This document shows, piece by piece, positions 34,954 through 43,371 of a DNA stretch of 64,000 nt. Each line of letters begins with the position of its first letter. Positions within the stretch are counted from its first letter, which is position 1. The notes under the pieces are model-generated. The model saw only the letters and a list, made by a program, of their open reading frames with translations. It ran no database searches and was not told the DNA's origin. The stretch is taken from positions 248,001 to 312,000 of the forward strand of contig NZ_AKWZ02000011.1 in assembly GCF_000306235.2 (NCBI RefSeq), given 5' to 3'. The stretch is from Leptospira fainei serovar Hurstbridge str. BUT 6 (GTDB lineage Bacteria; Spirochaetota; Leptospiria; Leptospirales; Leptospiraceae). A program made the translations under genes and the position numbers.

Positions 34954-36057
34954 TCAGCGCGCTAAGCAAACCGTCTTTTCGCGCTTAGGGTCGTATCCTC
35001 CGCAGAGTCTGCAGAGACATTCACCCGTCCCTCCCCTCTCTACCGCGATTTTAGCTTCGAAGACGAACTTACTTAACGCCTCTAAAAAGGCGGGGTAAAT
35101 TCCCGGCGCAGGGATTCGATAATATTCCGTCACGCCCAGAGAAAGAGCATGGTCCCTTATTTGGACTCCGATCTCCTCCAGAGTTTCTAGATGGTCGCTG
35201 ACAAAGCTAATCGGATAGATCGCAATTCTCTTGACATTTTTTGCGGCCAGTTCCGCAATTTTATCCAGGGTGTTCGGGCTCGTCCATTTTGCCGGCCCTA
35301 CTCTACTTTGAAAAGAAAGATGGATCTTACCGTGAAACCCGTCGGCTCTCAATAGCGATTCTAAATCCGAAACGTTTCGCTTGATTTGTTGAACGTATAC
35401 GTCTCCTTTTTGGATCAATTTAACGGGAATTCCGTGAGCGCTGAAAATGAGATCCATTTCTTGCCAGTTTTGTACACTTCCGTTTTGCAAGTGAAGAAAC
35501 GCCTCAGACTTCAGATTTCCTTGGAAGTAATCTAAAATCAGATTCTTTACGGATTCTAGATATTCGGGACGGTTTGAGAACGGCGGCACCCACCCTGGGT
35601 GACCGGAAGGACAAAATCCTAATTTTTTCTTTAGCAACATCGCAGTCGAAAGGACCGTCGATCGAGAGTATTGCGGATATAAAGGCAAAATAATAACTCC
35701 TTTTCTTGGATCCGTCCAATCTTCTCCCAGATCTCTCAAGTCCGGGAAGCCGCAACTCATCGCGATCCGAACTTCCCATTTTTCTCCGGATTCTTCCAAA
35801 AGCTTACGCAATTCTTCGGCTTGTTTTTCCGTTTCGGATACTAAGGGAGATCCTCCCCCAAAGCCCATCGATGCGTATGTCTCGGCCACTTTTTTTGCCC
35901 TAGAGACAGCTATTTTCCTGGCCATCCATTTTCTTAAAAACTCCGGGACGGAGAGATCAAAAACGAACGGATCTTCGAAGAGGTCCAGTAGGAATTTTGG
36001 AATTTCCGCGGAGCTTCTCGGCCCGCCTAAATTTAAAAGAAGGAGTCTGTTTTTCAA
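34954..36057 (-). CDS. hemH: Ferrochelatase with four C-terminal cysteines
   Basis: HemH inserts ferrous iron into protoporphyrin IX to complete heme. The 367-residue protein has LLLLNLGGPRSSAEIPKFL at the start and the catalytic His in IFSAHGIPVKLI, together with SFVSDHLETLEEI and the adjacent Glu pair. The C-terminus carries C347, C349, C352 and C364, resembling the cluster ligands of [2Fe-2S]-containing ferrochelatases. It begins 13 bp after the outer-membrane-type gene upstream, so it is transcribed with that gene rather than with the hemA operon. Confidence 0.95.
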   Translation of the reverse strand: MKNRLLLLNLGGPRSSAEIPKFLLDLFEDPFVFDLSVPEFLRKWMARKIAVSRAKKVAETYASMGFGGGSPLVSETEKQAEELRKLLEESGEKWEVRIAMSCGFPDLRDLGEDWTDPRKGVIILPLYPQYSRSTVLSTAMLLKKKLGFCPSGHPGWVPPFSNRPEYLESVKNLILDYFQGNLKSEAFLHLQNGSVQNWQEMDLIFSAHGIPVKLIQKGDVYVQQIKRNVSDLESLLRADGFHGKIHLSFQSRVGPAKWTSPNTLDKIAELAAKNVKRIAIYPISFVSDHLETLEEIGVQIRDHALSLGVTEYYRIPAPGIYPAFLEALSKFVFEAKIAVERGGTGECLCRLCGGYDPKREKTVCLAR

Positions 36058-36070
36058 GTGGCCTCTATTG

Positions 36071-37210
36071 CTATTTTGACGAAATCCATTCCAGGTAGTT
36101 CGTAACGGAGAATTCGATATTATACTGTTTCGTATTCAAATAATTTCTATAATGCCCTGCCGCGTTTGACAAAACATCATTCGAACTGATGCCTCCTCTG
36201 GTCTGAAAACTGCCCGATCCATATAGCCTATTTTCTGTCAATCGCAGGAAGAATAGCCATGAATCCAGGATCATCCCTCCTCCTATATTCGCTTCTATTC
36301 CGTAGCCAGCCGCATCTCCTATAAAATTCAAGCTCCGTTGATAATGATAATCTCTGAAATGGGAATACCATGTGCTCCCCATGAACGCTCCTTCGAACAT
36401 CCATCGGCCGTCGGAATATCTATACCCGATTCCTACCGGAAGTTCCCACGTAGTATTGGTAAAGCTCAGCCCCATTCCGATAGGTCCGTAAAAGATGGGG
36501 TCGGATGCGATCCATTGGTTCACATCGTAAAGATAATATTTAAAATAAGTATAATGAATTCCGCCCGTCACGAAAAGGCCTTGGCCGTTTTTGCGCGCGT
36601 CGGGATCGCTGGATCCTAAATATCTTCGGACGGATAAGCTAAGCCTATCCTGTTTCATTTTCAATTTTCCCCTTCCGTCGGCAAAATTCTTCGAACCGCT
36701 GAACGTATAGGGTGTATCGTAAAAACTCCATTCCCGGAATCCGAACTTATCTCCCCTTTCGATGGAAAAATCAGCCAGGGCAAAATCTTCGTCCTTGCCC
36801 TGCCCTACTCTTTGGTATCGTCCGTTACTTCTGTATCCGAAGTCGAGTTCCCATTTTTGCCACCAATGTCTAAGTTCGATTCCTCCATAGGCAAAATTTC
36901 GATTATACGAGATTCTAGATCCGGCCTTTGCCCCCGAAAGATTCGGATATTTTGTACCGGATTCGAAGATATGCTCTCCTCCGTTTTCGCCCATTAGCAG
37001 GGTCGCGGAAGATCTCGCCCAAAAAGTTTGCCAAAATCCGGTTTTCCGGGACTCGGCCTGTTCATTTTGCGAGGGGACTCCGATGCCGGAATTTTCCTTA
37101 GCTGGAATTGAATCTTTTTTTTCGATTTTTTGTGAGTATATCGATGAAGTGGGGACAGGGAATATCGAAAGGAATAAGAGTGCGGCTATCGAAAGGTATT
37201 GTTTTTTCAT
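36071..37210 (-). CDS. Putative outer-membrane beta-barrel protein
   Basis: The 379-residue protein has a signal peptide (residues 1-26, ending SSIYSQ). The rest is rich in alternating aromatic and polar beta strands with Gly/Tyr/Trp turns (LDFGYRSNGRYQRVG, GGIELRHWWQKWELDFGYRS, GIGYRYSDGRWMFEG), and it ends near a terminal strand FSVTNYLEWISSK. This is the pattern of an outer-membrane barrel; no specific family is recognised. It is the upstream partner of hemH with only 13 bp between. The promoter lies in the 190-bp gap shared with parA2, next to a ParB-site-like palindrome. Confidence 0.75.
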   Translation of the reverse strand: MKKQYLSIAALLFLSIFPVPTSSIYSQKIEKKDSIPAKENSGIGVPSQNEQAESRKTGFWQTFWARSSATLLMGENGGEHIFESGTKYPNLSGAKAGSRISYNRNFAYGGIELRHWWQKWELDFGYRSNGRYQRVGQGKDEDFALADFSIERGDKFGFREWSFYDTPYTFSGSKNFADGRGKLKMKQDRLSLSVRRYLGSSDPDARKNGQGLFVTGGIHYTYFKYYLYDVNQWIASDPIFYGPIGMGLSFTNTTWELPVGIGYRYSDGRWMFEGAFMGSTWYSHFRDYHYQRSLNFIGDAAGYGIEANIGGGMILDSWLFFLRLTENRLYGSGSFQTRGGISSNDVLSNAAGHYRNYLNTKQYNIEFSVTNYLEWISSK

Positions 37211-37230
37211 TTGGTGTCCGGATCCGGGGA

Positions 37231-37249
37231 GGGTGAAACGATTTCACCC
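37231..37249. promoter_or_regulatory. Candidate parS site, copy 1, upstream of the second parA
   Basis: GGGTGAAA-CGA-TTTCACCC is a perfect 8+3+8 inverted repeat 150 bp before parA2 and 21 bp before the divergent outer-membrane gene. It shares its core with the site inside parB2 (38882-38902). Classic chromosomal parS also contains TTTCA/TGAAA halves, although arranged differently. Confidence 0.7.
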
Positions 37250-37400
37250 CGGTTTCGAACCCGGGAAATGGAAATACTAGGATCCTCCCCTCCCCGCCCT
37301 TGAGCAATCTCGTTTTTTCGGGCGTAAAGCGATAATGAGACATAGGTTTAGTTGACAAAACAGGTCGAAAGGGGGAACAAGAAGCAAAGGTTTCAATCGA

Positions 37401-38327
37401 ATGAAAGCGAGGACGTTGGAAATTCATGAGATTCTTTCGGAATACGCGTTAAGCTCCGAAGAAGAGTTTCGAAAAAAAGCCGAAGCTTGGGGGATCCCCG
37501 TTCAAGGAAAAGGGAAATACAAGGAAGAAGTGTTGGATAAATACTTTCGCAAGAAAAAAACAAAAGGTTTTGAATCGGTGGTGATTGCTGTTTCCAATCA
37601 GAAAGGCGGAGAAGGCAAAACCACCGTATCTATTTGTCTCGCGGAAGCTTTGGCGAAGTCCGGGCGTCCGGTGCTTTTGATAGATTGGGATGCCCAGGCA
37701 AATATAACTCAATTATATGCCGGCCAAGTCGAAAAGTCGATATTTCATACCTTGGGCTATAGGGGTGATGAAACTGTTTCGATGTCGGAGATTATCGTAA
37801 ATCTCGCGCCGAATTTGGATTTAGTTCCGTCTTCCATTCATCTTGCAAATTTCACGACGCCGTATGAAAGAGATGATTTCGAATTGTTGAAGGACGCGCT
37901 TTTACCTGTTCGATCCTCTTATGAATATATTATAATAGATTGCCCTCCGTCTCTCGGACTGATTTTAGAAAACGCTTTGATCGCCTCCGATCTTGTACTC
38001 GTTCCGATTCAAACCCGGGCGTTTAGTGTGCAAGGTCTAAAGGATCTTCATGGAACCATCGAAAAAATTCGTAAGAAAGCAAATCCTGATTTGGGACTGT
38101 TAGGCGCGGTATTGAATCAATACGAAGATTCGAGGGCTTTGTCCGGATTGGCGGACGCCATTCGGAAATATTTTCCCGTATTCGATTCGGTGGTTTACCG
38201 TCGGGAAGCTATTCCGCAATCACAGGCTAAAAGAAAATTGTTATCGGAATACGATCCCAAGGCGATGCAGATGTTTTCGGCTTTAGCCGAAGAGGTGGTA
38301 AGGAGGGCGAATGGCAAAGAGAGCTGA
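37401..38327 (+). CDS. parA: Second ParA-type partition ATPase
   Basis: The 308-residue protein carries about 60 extra N-terminal residues (EIHEILSEYALSSEEEFRKKAEAWGI and following) that look like a small helical domain, possibly DNA binding. The ATPase begins with VVIAVSNQKGGEGKTTVS, again with Glu in the deviant Walker A. LIDWDAQANITQLY and YIIIDCPPSLGLI are the other nucleotide motifs. It overlaps parB2 by 17 bp. The N-terminal extension, absent from the ParA at 14686, would allow direct autoregulation, as in larger plasmid-type ParA proteins. Two palindromic candidate centromere sites lie in and around the operon. Confidence 0.92.
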   Translation: MKARTLEIHEILSEYALSSEEEFRKKAEAWGIPVQGKGKYKEEVLDKYFRKKKTKGFESVVIAVSNQKGGEGKTTVSICLAEALAKSGRPVLLIDWDAQANITQLYAGQVEKSIFHTLGYRGDETVSMSEIIVNLAPNLDLVPSSIHLANFTTPYERDDFELLKDALLPVRSSYEYIIIDCPPSLGLILENALIASDLVLVPIQTRAFSVQGLKDLHGTIEKIRKKANPDLGLLGAVLNQYEDSRALSGLADAIRKYFPVFDSVVYRREAIPQSQAKRKLLSEYDPKAMQMFSALAEEVVRRANGKES

Positions 38328-39012
38328 TTTTGCTGGGATGGATCTATTGACCGCGTTCGGCGGGGAAGATTCTTCTCGAAAAGAGATCACGATTCAGGAC
38401 ATTCTTCCTAACCCGGAGCAGCCGCGAGTTTTCGGGAGAGAAGAAGTCGGCGATTTGACCGAATCGATGCGAAGGCTGGGATTAATCGAGCCGATCGTGG
38501 TTAGAAAAGTCGGTAAGAAGTTTCAGATAGTCGCGGGAGAAAGGCGCTATCAGGCCGCCAAATCCTTGGGCTGGAAATCCATCGCCGCGGTGGAAACGGA
38601 CGCGTCGGAAGATCGATGCTACGAAATGGCCCTAGCGGAGAACGAAAAACGTAAAAGTTTGAATCCCTGGGAAGTCGGACGAGCGATTCAATATCTCCGA
38701 AAAGAAAAAAAGAAAACCGCGGATGAAGTCGCAAAATTACTCGGCTACACGGAGCGGTATGTCAAGCAATTGAGTTCCATCGCTAGATTGGACCAGAAAT
38801 CCGTAGGCGACCTGCTGCGAAGCGGGAAGGACGCCTCGGTAAAGAATCTGGAAAGCCTGTTAAAGCGCAAGGAAGGCAGAGGGGGTGAAATGATTTCACC
38901 CCGGAAAACCGTCGAGAAAGTAACCTTGGATTTGAAATCCCTTCCCGTCAAAACTCGCGATTCTTTTTTGCGGGACCTCGCGGTTTTAAAGAAGAAATAC
39001 GGACTAAATTGA
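38311..39012 (+). CDS. parB: Second ParB-type partition protein
   Basis: The 233-residue protein has the ParB box motifs LPNPEQPRVFG and IVAGERRYQAAKSLG, followed by ALAENEKRKSLNPWEVGRA. The helix-turn-helix is at about residues 140-165 (EVAKLLGYTERYVKQLSSIARL), ahead of a short C-terminal region. It is shorter than the ParB at 15422 and only distantly similar, so the two systems should not cross-react. A 21-bp palindrome that matches the one upstream of parA2 is embedded in its 3' coding sequence (around residue 191). Confidence 0.92.
   Translation: MAKRADFAGMDLLTAFGGEDSSRKEITIQDILPNPEQPRVFGREEVGDLTESMRRLGLIEPIVVRKVGKKFQIVAGERRYQAAKSLGWKSIAAVETDASEDRCYEMALAENEKRKSLNPWEVGRAIQYLRKEKKKTADEVAKLLGYTERYVKQLSSIARLDQKSVGDLLRSGKDASVKNLESLLKRKEGRGGEMISPRKTVEKVTLDLKSLPVKTRDSFLRDLAVLKKKYGLN
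38882..38902. promoter_or_regulatory. Candidate parS site, copy 2, inside parB2
   Basis: GGGGTGAAA-TGA-TTTCACCCC is a 9+3+9 inverted repeat encoding GEMISP within ParB. It matches the copy at 37231-37249 in 18 of 19 positions. parS sites inside par operons, including within coding sequence, are common. Confidence 0.7.
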
Positions 39013-39131
39013 AGGGATGTATTTTCAGTTTTGACGGTTTTTGCCCTCGGCAGAATAAATTTTCTAATTGGATAAATTGCGGGACAAAAAAGCATTCCCA
39101 CTAAAGCGGACTCCGTTCGCTTAGGGACGAA

Positions 39132-39737
39132 ATGAAAATAGGAATTATCGTAGGATCGCATCGAAAAGAATCTCAATCCGCAAAAGTGGGAGGATTTCTT
39201 GCTTTGAAGTTAAAGGAGATGTCGGTTCAAACTTGGATTTTCGATTTAGGGAAAACGAGGTTGCCGATTTGGGATGAAAGTTTTTGGGATGGCGGCCTGG
39301 AATGGGATTCTCTCTGGAAACCGATCGATACGGAACTTAGAAGCTGCGACGGCTTTGTAGTAGTTACTCCCGAGTATGCCGGGATGGCGAGTCCCGCTCT
39401 GAAGAATTTCTTTTTATACGCCGGGTTGCCCCAGCTTGGTCATAAGCCCGCGTTACTCGCCGGTGTTTCTGCCGGTCGAGGAGGAGCTTTTCCGGTGGAT
39501 GAGCTTCGCTCAAGCAGTTACAAGAATAGCAAACTTTGCTATATCCCGGAACAATTGCTCTTTCGGGACGCCGAACACCTAATCAATCCTGGCGACCCTA
39601 TTTCCCAAGAAGATTCGTATATACGTGAAAGAAGCGTTTTTGCGCTTAAGGTTCTTATCGCGTATTCGGAAGCCCTTTCCGAAGTCAGGGAATCGGGGGT
39701 CACGGAGGATCCTCGATTCAAAAACGGGATGTCTTGA
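39132..39737 (+). CDS. NAD(P)H-dependent FMN reductase family protein
   Basis: The 201-residue protein has the flavodoxin-like fold: IGIIVGSHRKESQSAKVG binds the FMN phosphate and VTPEYAGMASPALKNFFLYAG lies over the isoalloxazine ring. The family includes quinone, chromate and azo reductases as well as FMN reductases, so the substrate is open. It lies 119 bp after parB2 with its own upstream region and converges with the acyltransferase gene, separated by 2 bp. Confidence 0.88.
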   Translation: MKIGIIVGSHRKESQSAKVGGFLALKLKEMSVQTWIFDLGKTRLPIWDESFWDGGLEWDSLWKPIDTELRSCDGFVVVTPEYAGMASPALKNFFLYAGLPQLGHKPALLAGVSAGRGGAFPVDELRSSSYKNSKLCYIPEQLLFRDAEHLINPGDPISQEDSYIRERSVFALKVLIAYSEALSEVRESGVTEDPRFKNGMS

Positions 39738-39739
39738 TA

Positions 39740-40888
39740 TTAGTCCGGCGTTTGGGGTTTTTTAAAGAGACGTAATATCCTGGCTCCGCCATCCCAGATC
39801 AACCAGGGGAGCGCTAGATTTACTGCCCATGTGAAGAAGTAAAATGGGACTTGGATCCACCAAGGATCAAACGGATTTTGGGAATGAAAAAAATGAATTA
39901 CGATCGGATGCAATAGGAAGATTCCTAGACTTCCTTTTCCTAAAGAGCAAAGAATGCGATAGGGGAGGGGAGGCGTTCCTTTCGCTTCGATATGATTCCC
40001 CCAATGAAATAAAATCAAAAACATTCCTAACGGATAAAAAATCAGATGATTTGAGACTTCAAAATCAAACTTGAAGGTTAATATAATGCTGACCAAGGCA
40101 TAAACGAGCAAAAGGGCACCGAGCAATTTCCAAAACGGGTTCCCTTTCGGAATATTCCCGAGTATGGTTTCCAGTAGAGACGGGTGACGAAATTTCGCCG
40201 CGGAAAGAATTCCCGCCATAAAAAAGAATATAAAATGAGTCAATAAAACTGGCTCCCAGGTTTTAAATCCCAAGTCGACATAATCGAAAATATGATTGGA
40301 GATTATGTTAATCGTTAGCGAGACAGTGAAAAGAATCGCCCAAGGAATTTTATGAAGGGACCGGAGGATGAAAGGAAAGAATACGTAGGCTTGTATCATC
40401 AAGGGAACGAAATAAAACGGGGCGAACAAGGACCCTTTCAAGTAGGCTAAAATCCATTGCCGCCAATCGGGGGGGAGCCCGAATTTTACGGTCGCTCCGA
40501 CGAGGAATACACAGGTGTAGGGTAAGACTAACCCCGAAAACTTGGGTTTCCAGTAAGAGGAAGGACTCGAGTACGAGAGGTAGATTCCCGATGATATTAG
40601 AAAGGCGGGAACGGAAAACCGAGCTAGATTGGACACAGACAAAGCCCAAGTCGAAAAAGGTTCATTCGGTCCGAAAAACTTGTAATAAGAAGCTAGATGG
40701 ATGGCGACAATTCCGGAAATGGAAATTCCACGGATAAAATCGACGACCGCACTCCTGGCTTTCGGTTTGGCATGAGGTTGGTTAGCGCGGTGGTCGAATA
40801 GGGAACGAAAAGAAGGAATAAAAAGGAGAAGGATCGCTAGGAATAGCAATCCGACGCCTTCTAAGCTTGAGGAAAGGATAGAATTCAT
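39740..40888 (-). CDS. Acyltransferase family 3 membrane protein
   Basis: The 382-residue protein has about ten membrane helices. After a first helix and a basic linker, AVVDFIRGISISGIVAIHLASYY gives the conserved Arg-His pair of membrane acyltransferase_3 enzymes, which decorate lipopolysaccharide, glucans or antibiotics. GSLGIFLLHPIVIHFF is a typical late helix. The acceptor cannot be inferred. It is divergent from the cNMP-binding gene. Confidence 0.88.
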   Translation of the reverse strand: MNSILSSSLEGVGLLFLAILLLFIPSFRSLFDHRANQPHAKPKARSAVVDFIRGISISGIVAIHLASYYKFFGPNEPFSTWALSVSNLARFSVPAFLISSGIYLSYSSPSSYWKPKFSGLVLPYTCVFLVGATVKFGLPPDWRQWILAYLKGSLFAPFYFVPLMIQAYVFFPFILRSLHKIPWAILFTVSLTINIISNHIFDYVDLGFKTWEPVLLTHFIFFFMAGILSAAKFRHPSLLETILGNIPKGNPFWKLLGALLLVYALVSIILTFKFDFEVSNHLIFYPLGMFLILFHWGNHIEAKGTPPLPYRILCSLGKGSLGIFLLHPIVIHFFHSQNPFDPWWIQVPFYFFTWAVNLALPWLIWDGGARILRLFKKPQTPD

Positions 40889-40963
40889 CGAAACGAATAG
40901 TCTATTCTATTAGAGAGTTGGCAAGCTAGATCGAAAAAGTTAGGGAGAGAAAGCAGGAATAGA

Positions 40964-41359
40964 ATGAATAAAATTGCCGTGCAAGCAGGACAAGTGATCT
41001 TTCGAGAAGGAGATAATAACAATACGATGTATATCGTACTCTCCGGTACGGTAGAAATTTTCTTTACGCACAAAAACACCGCCACGCGGCTCGCGCTAAT
41101 GAAAAAGGGGGACTTCTTCGGGGAAATGGCCTTGTTCAGGGCTAAGCCTCGGACAGCCACTGCAAGAGCCGTTTTGGCCACCGAGCTCGCCGCAATCGAG
41201 AGTAAGCAGCAATTGGAAAAGTATCTTCTTTCAAACCCGGAATTTGCCGCTAAAATGGTACGTATTTTGGCGGATCGCCTTGCGAATACGAACGAACTTT
41301 TAATCTCGAAGTTAAACGAAATTACTACGAAAGAAATAGAATATCAGATTCAGGATTGA
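40964..41359 (+). CDS. Cyclic-nucleotide-binding domain protein
   Basis: The 131-residue protein consists of a single cNMP-binding beta barrel with GQVIFREGDNNNTMYIVLSGTVEIFF. The phosphate-binding cassette reads FFGEMALFRAKPRTATARA, including the Arg and the Glu that hold the cyclic phosphate and ribose, so real nucleotide binding is likely. No output domain follows, only one helix, so it probably works as a small allosteric subunit or Crp-like sensor without DNA binding. Confidence 0.88.
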   Translation: MNKIAVQAGQVIFREGDNNNTMYIVLSGTVEIFFTHKNTATRLALMKKGDFFGEMALFRAKPRTATARAVLATELAAIESKQQLEKYLLSNPEFAAKMVRILADRLANTNELLISKLNEITTKEIEYQIQD

Positions 41360-41431
41360 AGAATCTATTAGAGGACTTTCTTCTTTGAATAGTCGGACGT
41401 TTAGCCGCCTAACTATAATTAATCGAATTTT

Positions 41432-42451
41432 CTAATAGGTGATCCGGTCTTTTCCGGCAGCCTTTGCTTCGTACAACCGAGAATCGGCAATTGAATAAAG
41501 CCGACTGCTTTCTTCCGTATCTGCAGGGTATTCCGACAGGCCCCCGGAAACGGTGACTTCTATTCCGAAGTCGTTTTTGGAAGAATTTCGAAGATAGGTT
41601 CTGAATCTCTCGATCGCAACGCTGGAGTTTTCTCGAGTCGTTTCCGGAAGGATAACGGCAAACTCCTCTCCTCCAACCCTACAGCTGATATCCTCCGTTC
41701 GAAAAGAATACATAAGGGTTCCGGCCACAAGCTTTAAGATATCGTCGCCGAATGCATGGCCCTTCGAGTCGTTGATTTTTTTAAAATCATCAAGATCGAA
41801 GAGAAAAAGACAAAAGCTACGTTTGTATCGCTTGCTTCGAGTTATCTCTTTATTTAGGACAAGATTAAAATAACGTCTATTATAGATGCCTGTGCCTTCG
41901 TCGATGACCGCGTTTAGGATAATCTCCTCGAACGAATACATGTCCACGATTTTGGGGTTCTCAATGAGACGATTCTTGAGATAAATGTAATCGAGCAACG
42001 CCACAATGAAATTCATACTTCGCCCTAATTTGAGGCTGATATCTTCCGCATGGGAATAAATTTCCTTCCATAACGTGCGGGCTTCCGATTCGGGTAGATC
42101 TAGGTTCGCGACGATTCGGAAAAAATCCGAATAGAAGTAATCGTGCTTCCTTCCCATTTCCTCGAATTTACTCGCCAATCCGGATAATGGCGTCTGTTTA
42201 TCGTTTACGATTTCTAGAATAGCCGATTTGCGTTCCGAAGACAACTGGCCGAGACCTTTAAATCGATCCCGCATTTCTAAAAGTTCGGTCCTTGCCAGAC
42301 TAGCCGCGTTTTCCTGAGCGTTTAGAATATTCTCGGCTTCCTTGAGCTCTTGCTCTCCGAGCTTGGAGATTCGTTCGTACAATTCTACAAGCTTTTTGAG
42401 TCTTTCGATCTCTTGGTCTTTCGAGTTCATTTCATCTTCTGGATTTCGCAT
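41432..42451 (-). CDS. Diguanylate cyclase (GGDEF) with coiled-coil N-terminus
   Basis: The C-terminal GGDEF domain makes cyclic di-GMP from two GTP. FCLFLFDLDDFKKINDSKGHAFGDDIL carries the metal and substrate residues, and the active site is GGEEF. RTED lies exactly five residues earlier, giving a product-inhibition I-site (RxxD). The N-terminus is a long coiled coil (DQEIERLKKLVELYERI), suggesting a dimerised cytoplasmic enzyme with no obvious sensor. I place the start at the ATG at 42451; ATG at 42430 and a TTG at 42568 are alternatives. Confidence 0.88.
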   Translation of the reverse strand: MRNPEDEMNSKDQEIERLKKLVELYERISKLGEQELKEAENILNAQENAASLARTELLEMRDRFKGLGQLSSERKSAILEIVNDKQTPLSGLASKFEEMGRKHDYFYSDFFRIVANLDLPESEARTLWKEIYSHAEDISLKLGRSMNFIVALLDYIYLKNRLIENPKIVDMYSFEEIILNAVIDEGTGIYNRRYFNLVLNKEITRSKRYKRSFCLFLFDLDDFKKINDSKGHAFGDDILKLVAGTLMYSFRTEDISCRVGGEEFAVILPETTRENSSVAIERFRTYLRNSSKNDFGIEVTVSGGLSEYPADTEESSRLYSIADSRLYEAKAAGKDRITY

Positions 42452-42597
42452 TTTCGATACGGAACCGACCCTTGTTTTGTCCCAAACATCGGGCAGAGCA
42501 TTATGCCTATTTTTTCCGGGGTATTTTACTGGTAAAATAATTCCTTTCCTGTCTAGCTGGTAAACCAATTAAATGAAGAAAAAGGGCGTTTCTAAAA

Positions 42598-43362
42598 ATG
42601 TCAGAAAGCCGTGTTCATAAAAAAGTTATTATTACCGGGGCCAGTTCCGGTATCGGGAGGGAATTAGCCCTCCTCTACGGAAAGTCAGGTTGTGATTTAG
42701 CCGTAACTTCCCGCAGAAAAAAAGCCTTAGACGATCTCGCCAAGGAAATCAAGGCATTCGGGTCCGGCGGCAAAGTCATAGTGAAGGCGCTTGACGTGTC
42801 GGACTCGGAGCAAAATTTCAAGGTCTTGCCGACTTTAGTCAAAGAGTTGGGCGGCGTAGATCTTTTTATCGCTAATGCAGGCATTTCCACTACATCTTCC
42901 TTCGGCGAGAAAAGCTTCCAAGCGGACAAGAAAGTCATCGAAACGAATCTAATCGGCATGATGGCCGGTGTTTCCGCGTTGATGGGTTTTTTCAAAAAAC
43001 AAAAGAGCGGTCGGATCGTAGGGATTTCGTCGGTTGCGTCCTTCCGGGGATTGCCCGGGTCGTCCAGCTATTGCGCATCCAAGGCGGCAGTGTCCACTTA
43101 TTTGGAAGCGTTGCGCGGTGAAGTGAGAAATTACGGAATCAAAGTGACAGTGATTCATCCGGGCTTTATCGATACGCCCATCAATCAACAAATGGAATCT
43201 AGACCTTTCGTAATTCCCGTTTCGGTCGGTGCGCAAAAAATTTATAATAGAATCGAGTCAGGTGCCCGTTCCGCAACGGTGCCTTGGTTCCCGTGGGTGT
43301 TCGTGGGTGCGTTGATGAGGATTGTGCCCGAATTTCTCTGGGAGAAAATCGGATCTAAATAG
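42598..43362 (+). CDS. Short-chain dehydrogenase/reductase
   Basis: The 254-residue protein has the classical SDR cofactor motif ITGASSGIGREL and the catalytic YCASK (Y-x-x-x-K) with its Ser in GISSVASFRG. NAG in IANAGIS is the third signature. The length is usual and the substrate unknown. It starts 30 bp from the divergent GGDEF gene and precedes the phosphatase gene by 9 bp, so the next two genes are likely in the same operon. A second SDR is at 45249. Confidence 0.93.
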   Translation: MSESRVHKKVIITGASSGIGRELALLYGKSGCDLAVTSRRKKALDDLAKEIKAFGSGGKVIVKALDVSDSEQNFKVLPTLVKELGGVDLFIANAGISTTSSFGEKSFQADKKVIETNLIGMMAGVSALMGFFKKQKSGRIVGISSVASFRGLPGSSSYCASKAAVSTYLEALRGEVRNYGIKVTVIHPGFIDTPINQQMESRPFVIPVSVGAQKIYNRIESGARSATVPWFPWVFVGALMRIVPEFLWEKIGSK

Positions 43363-43371
43363 GGGAGCGCG

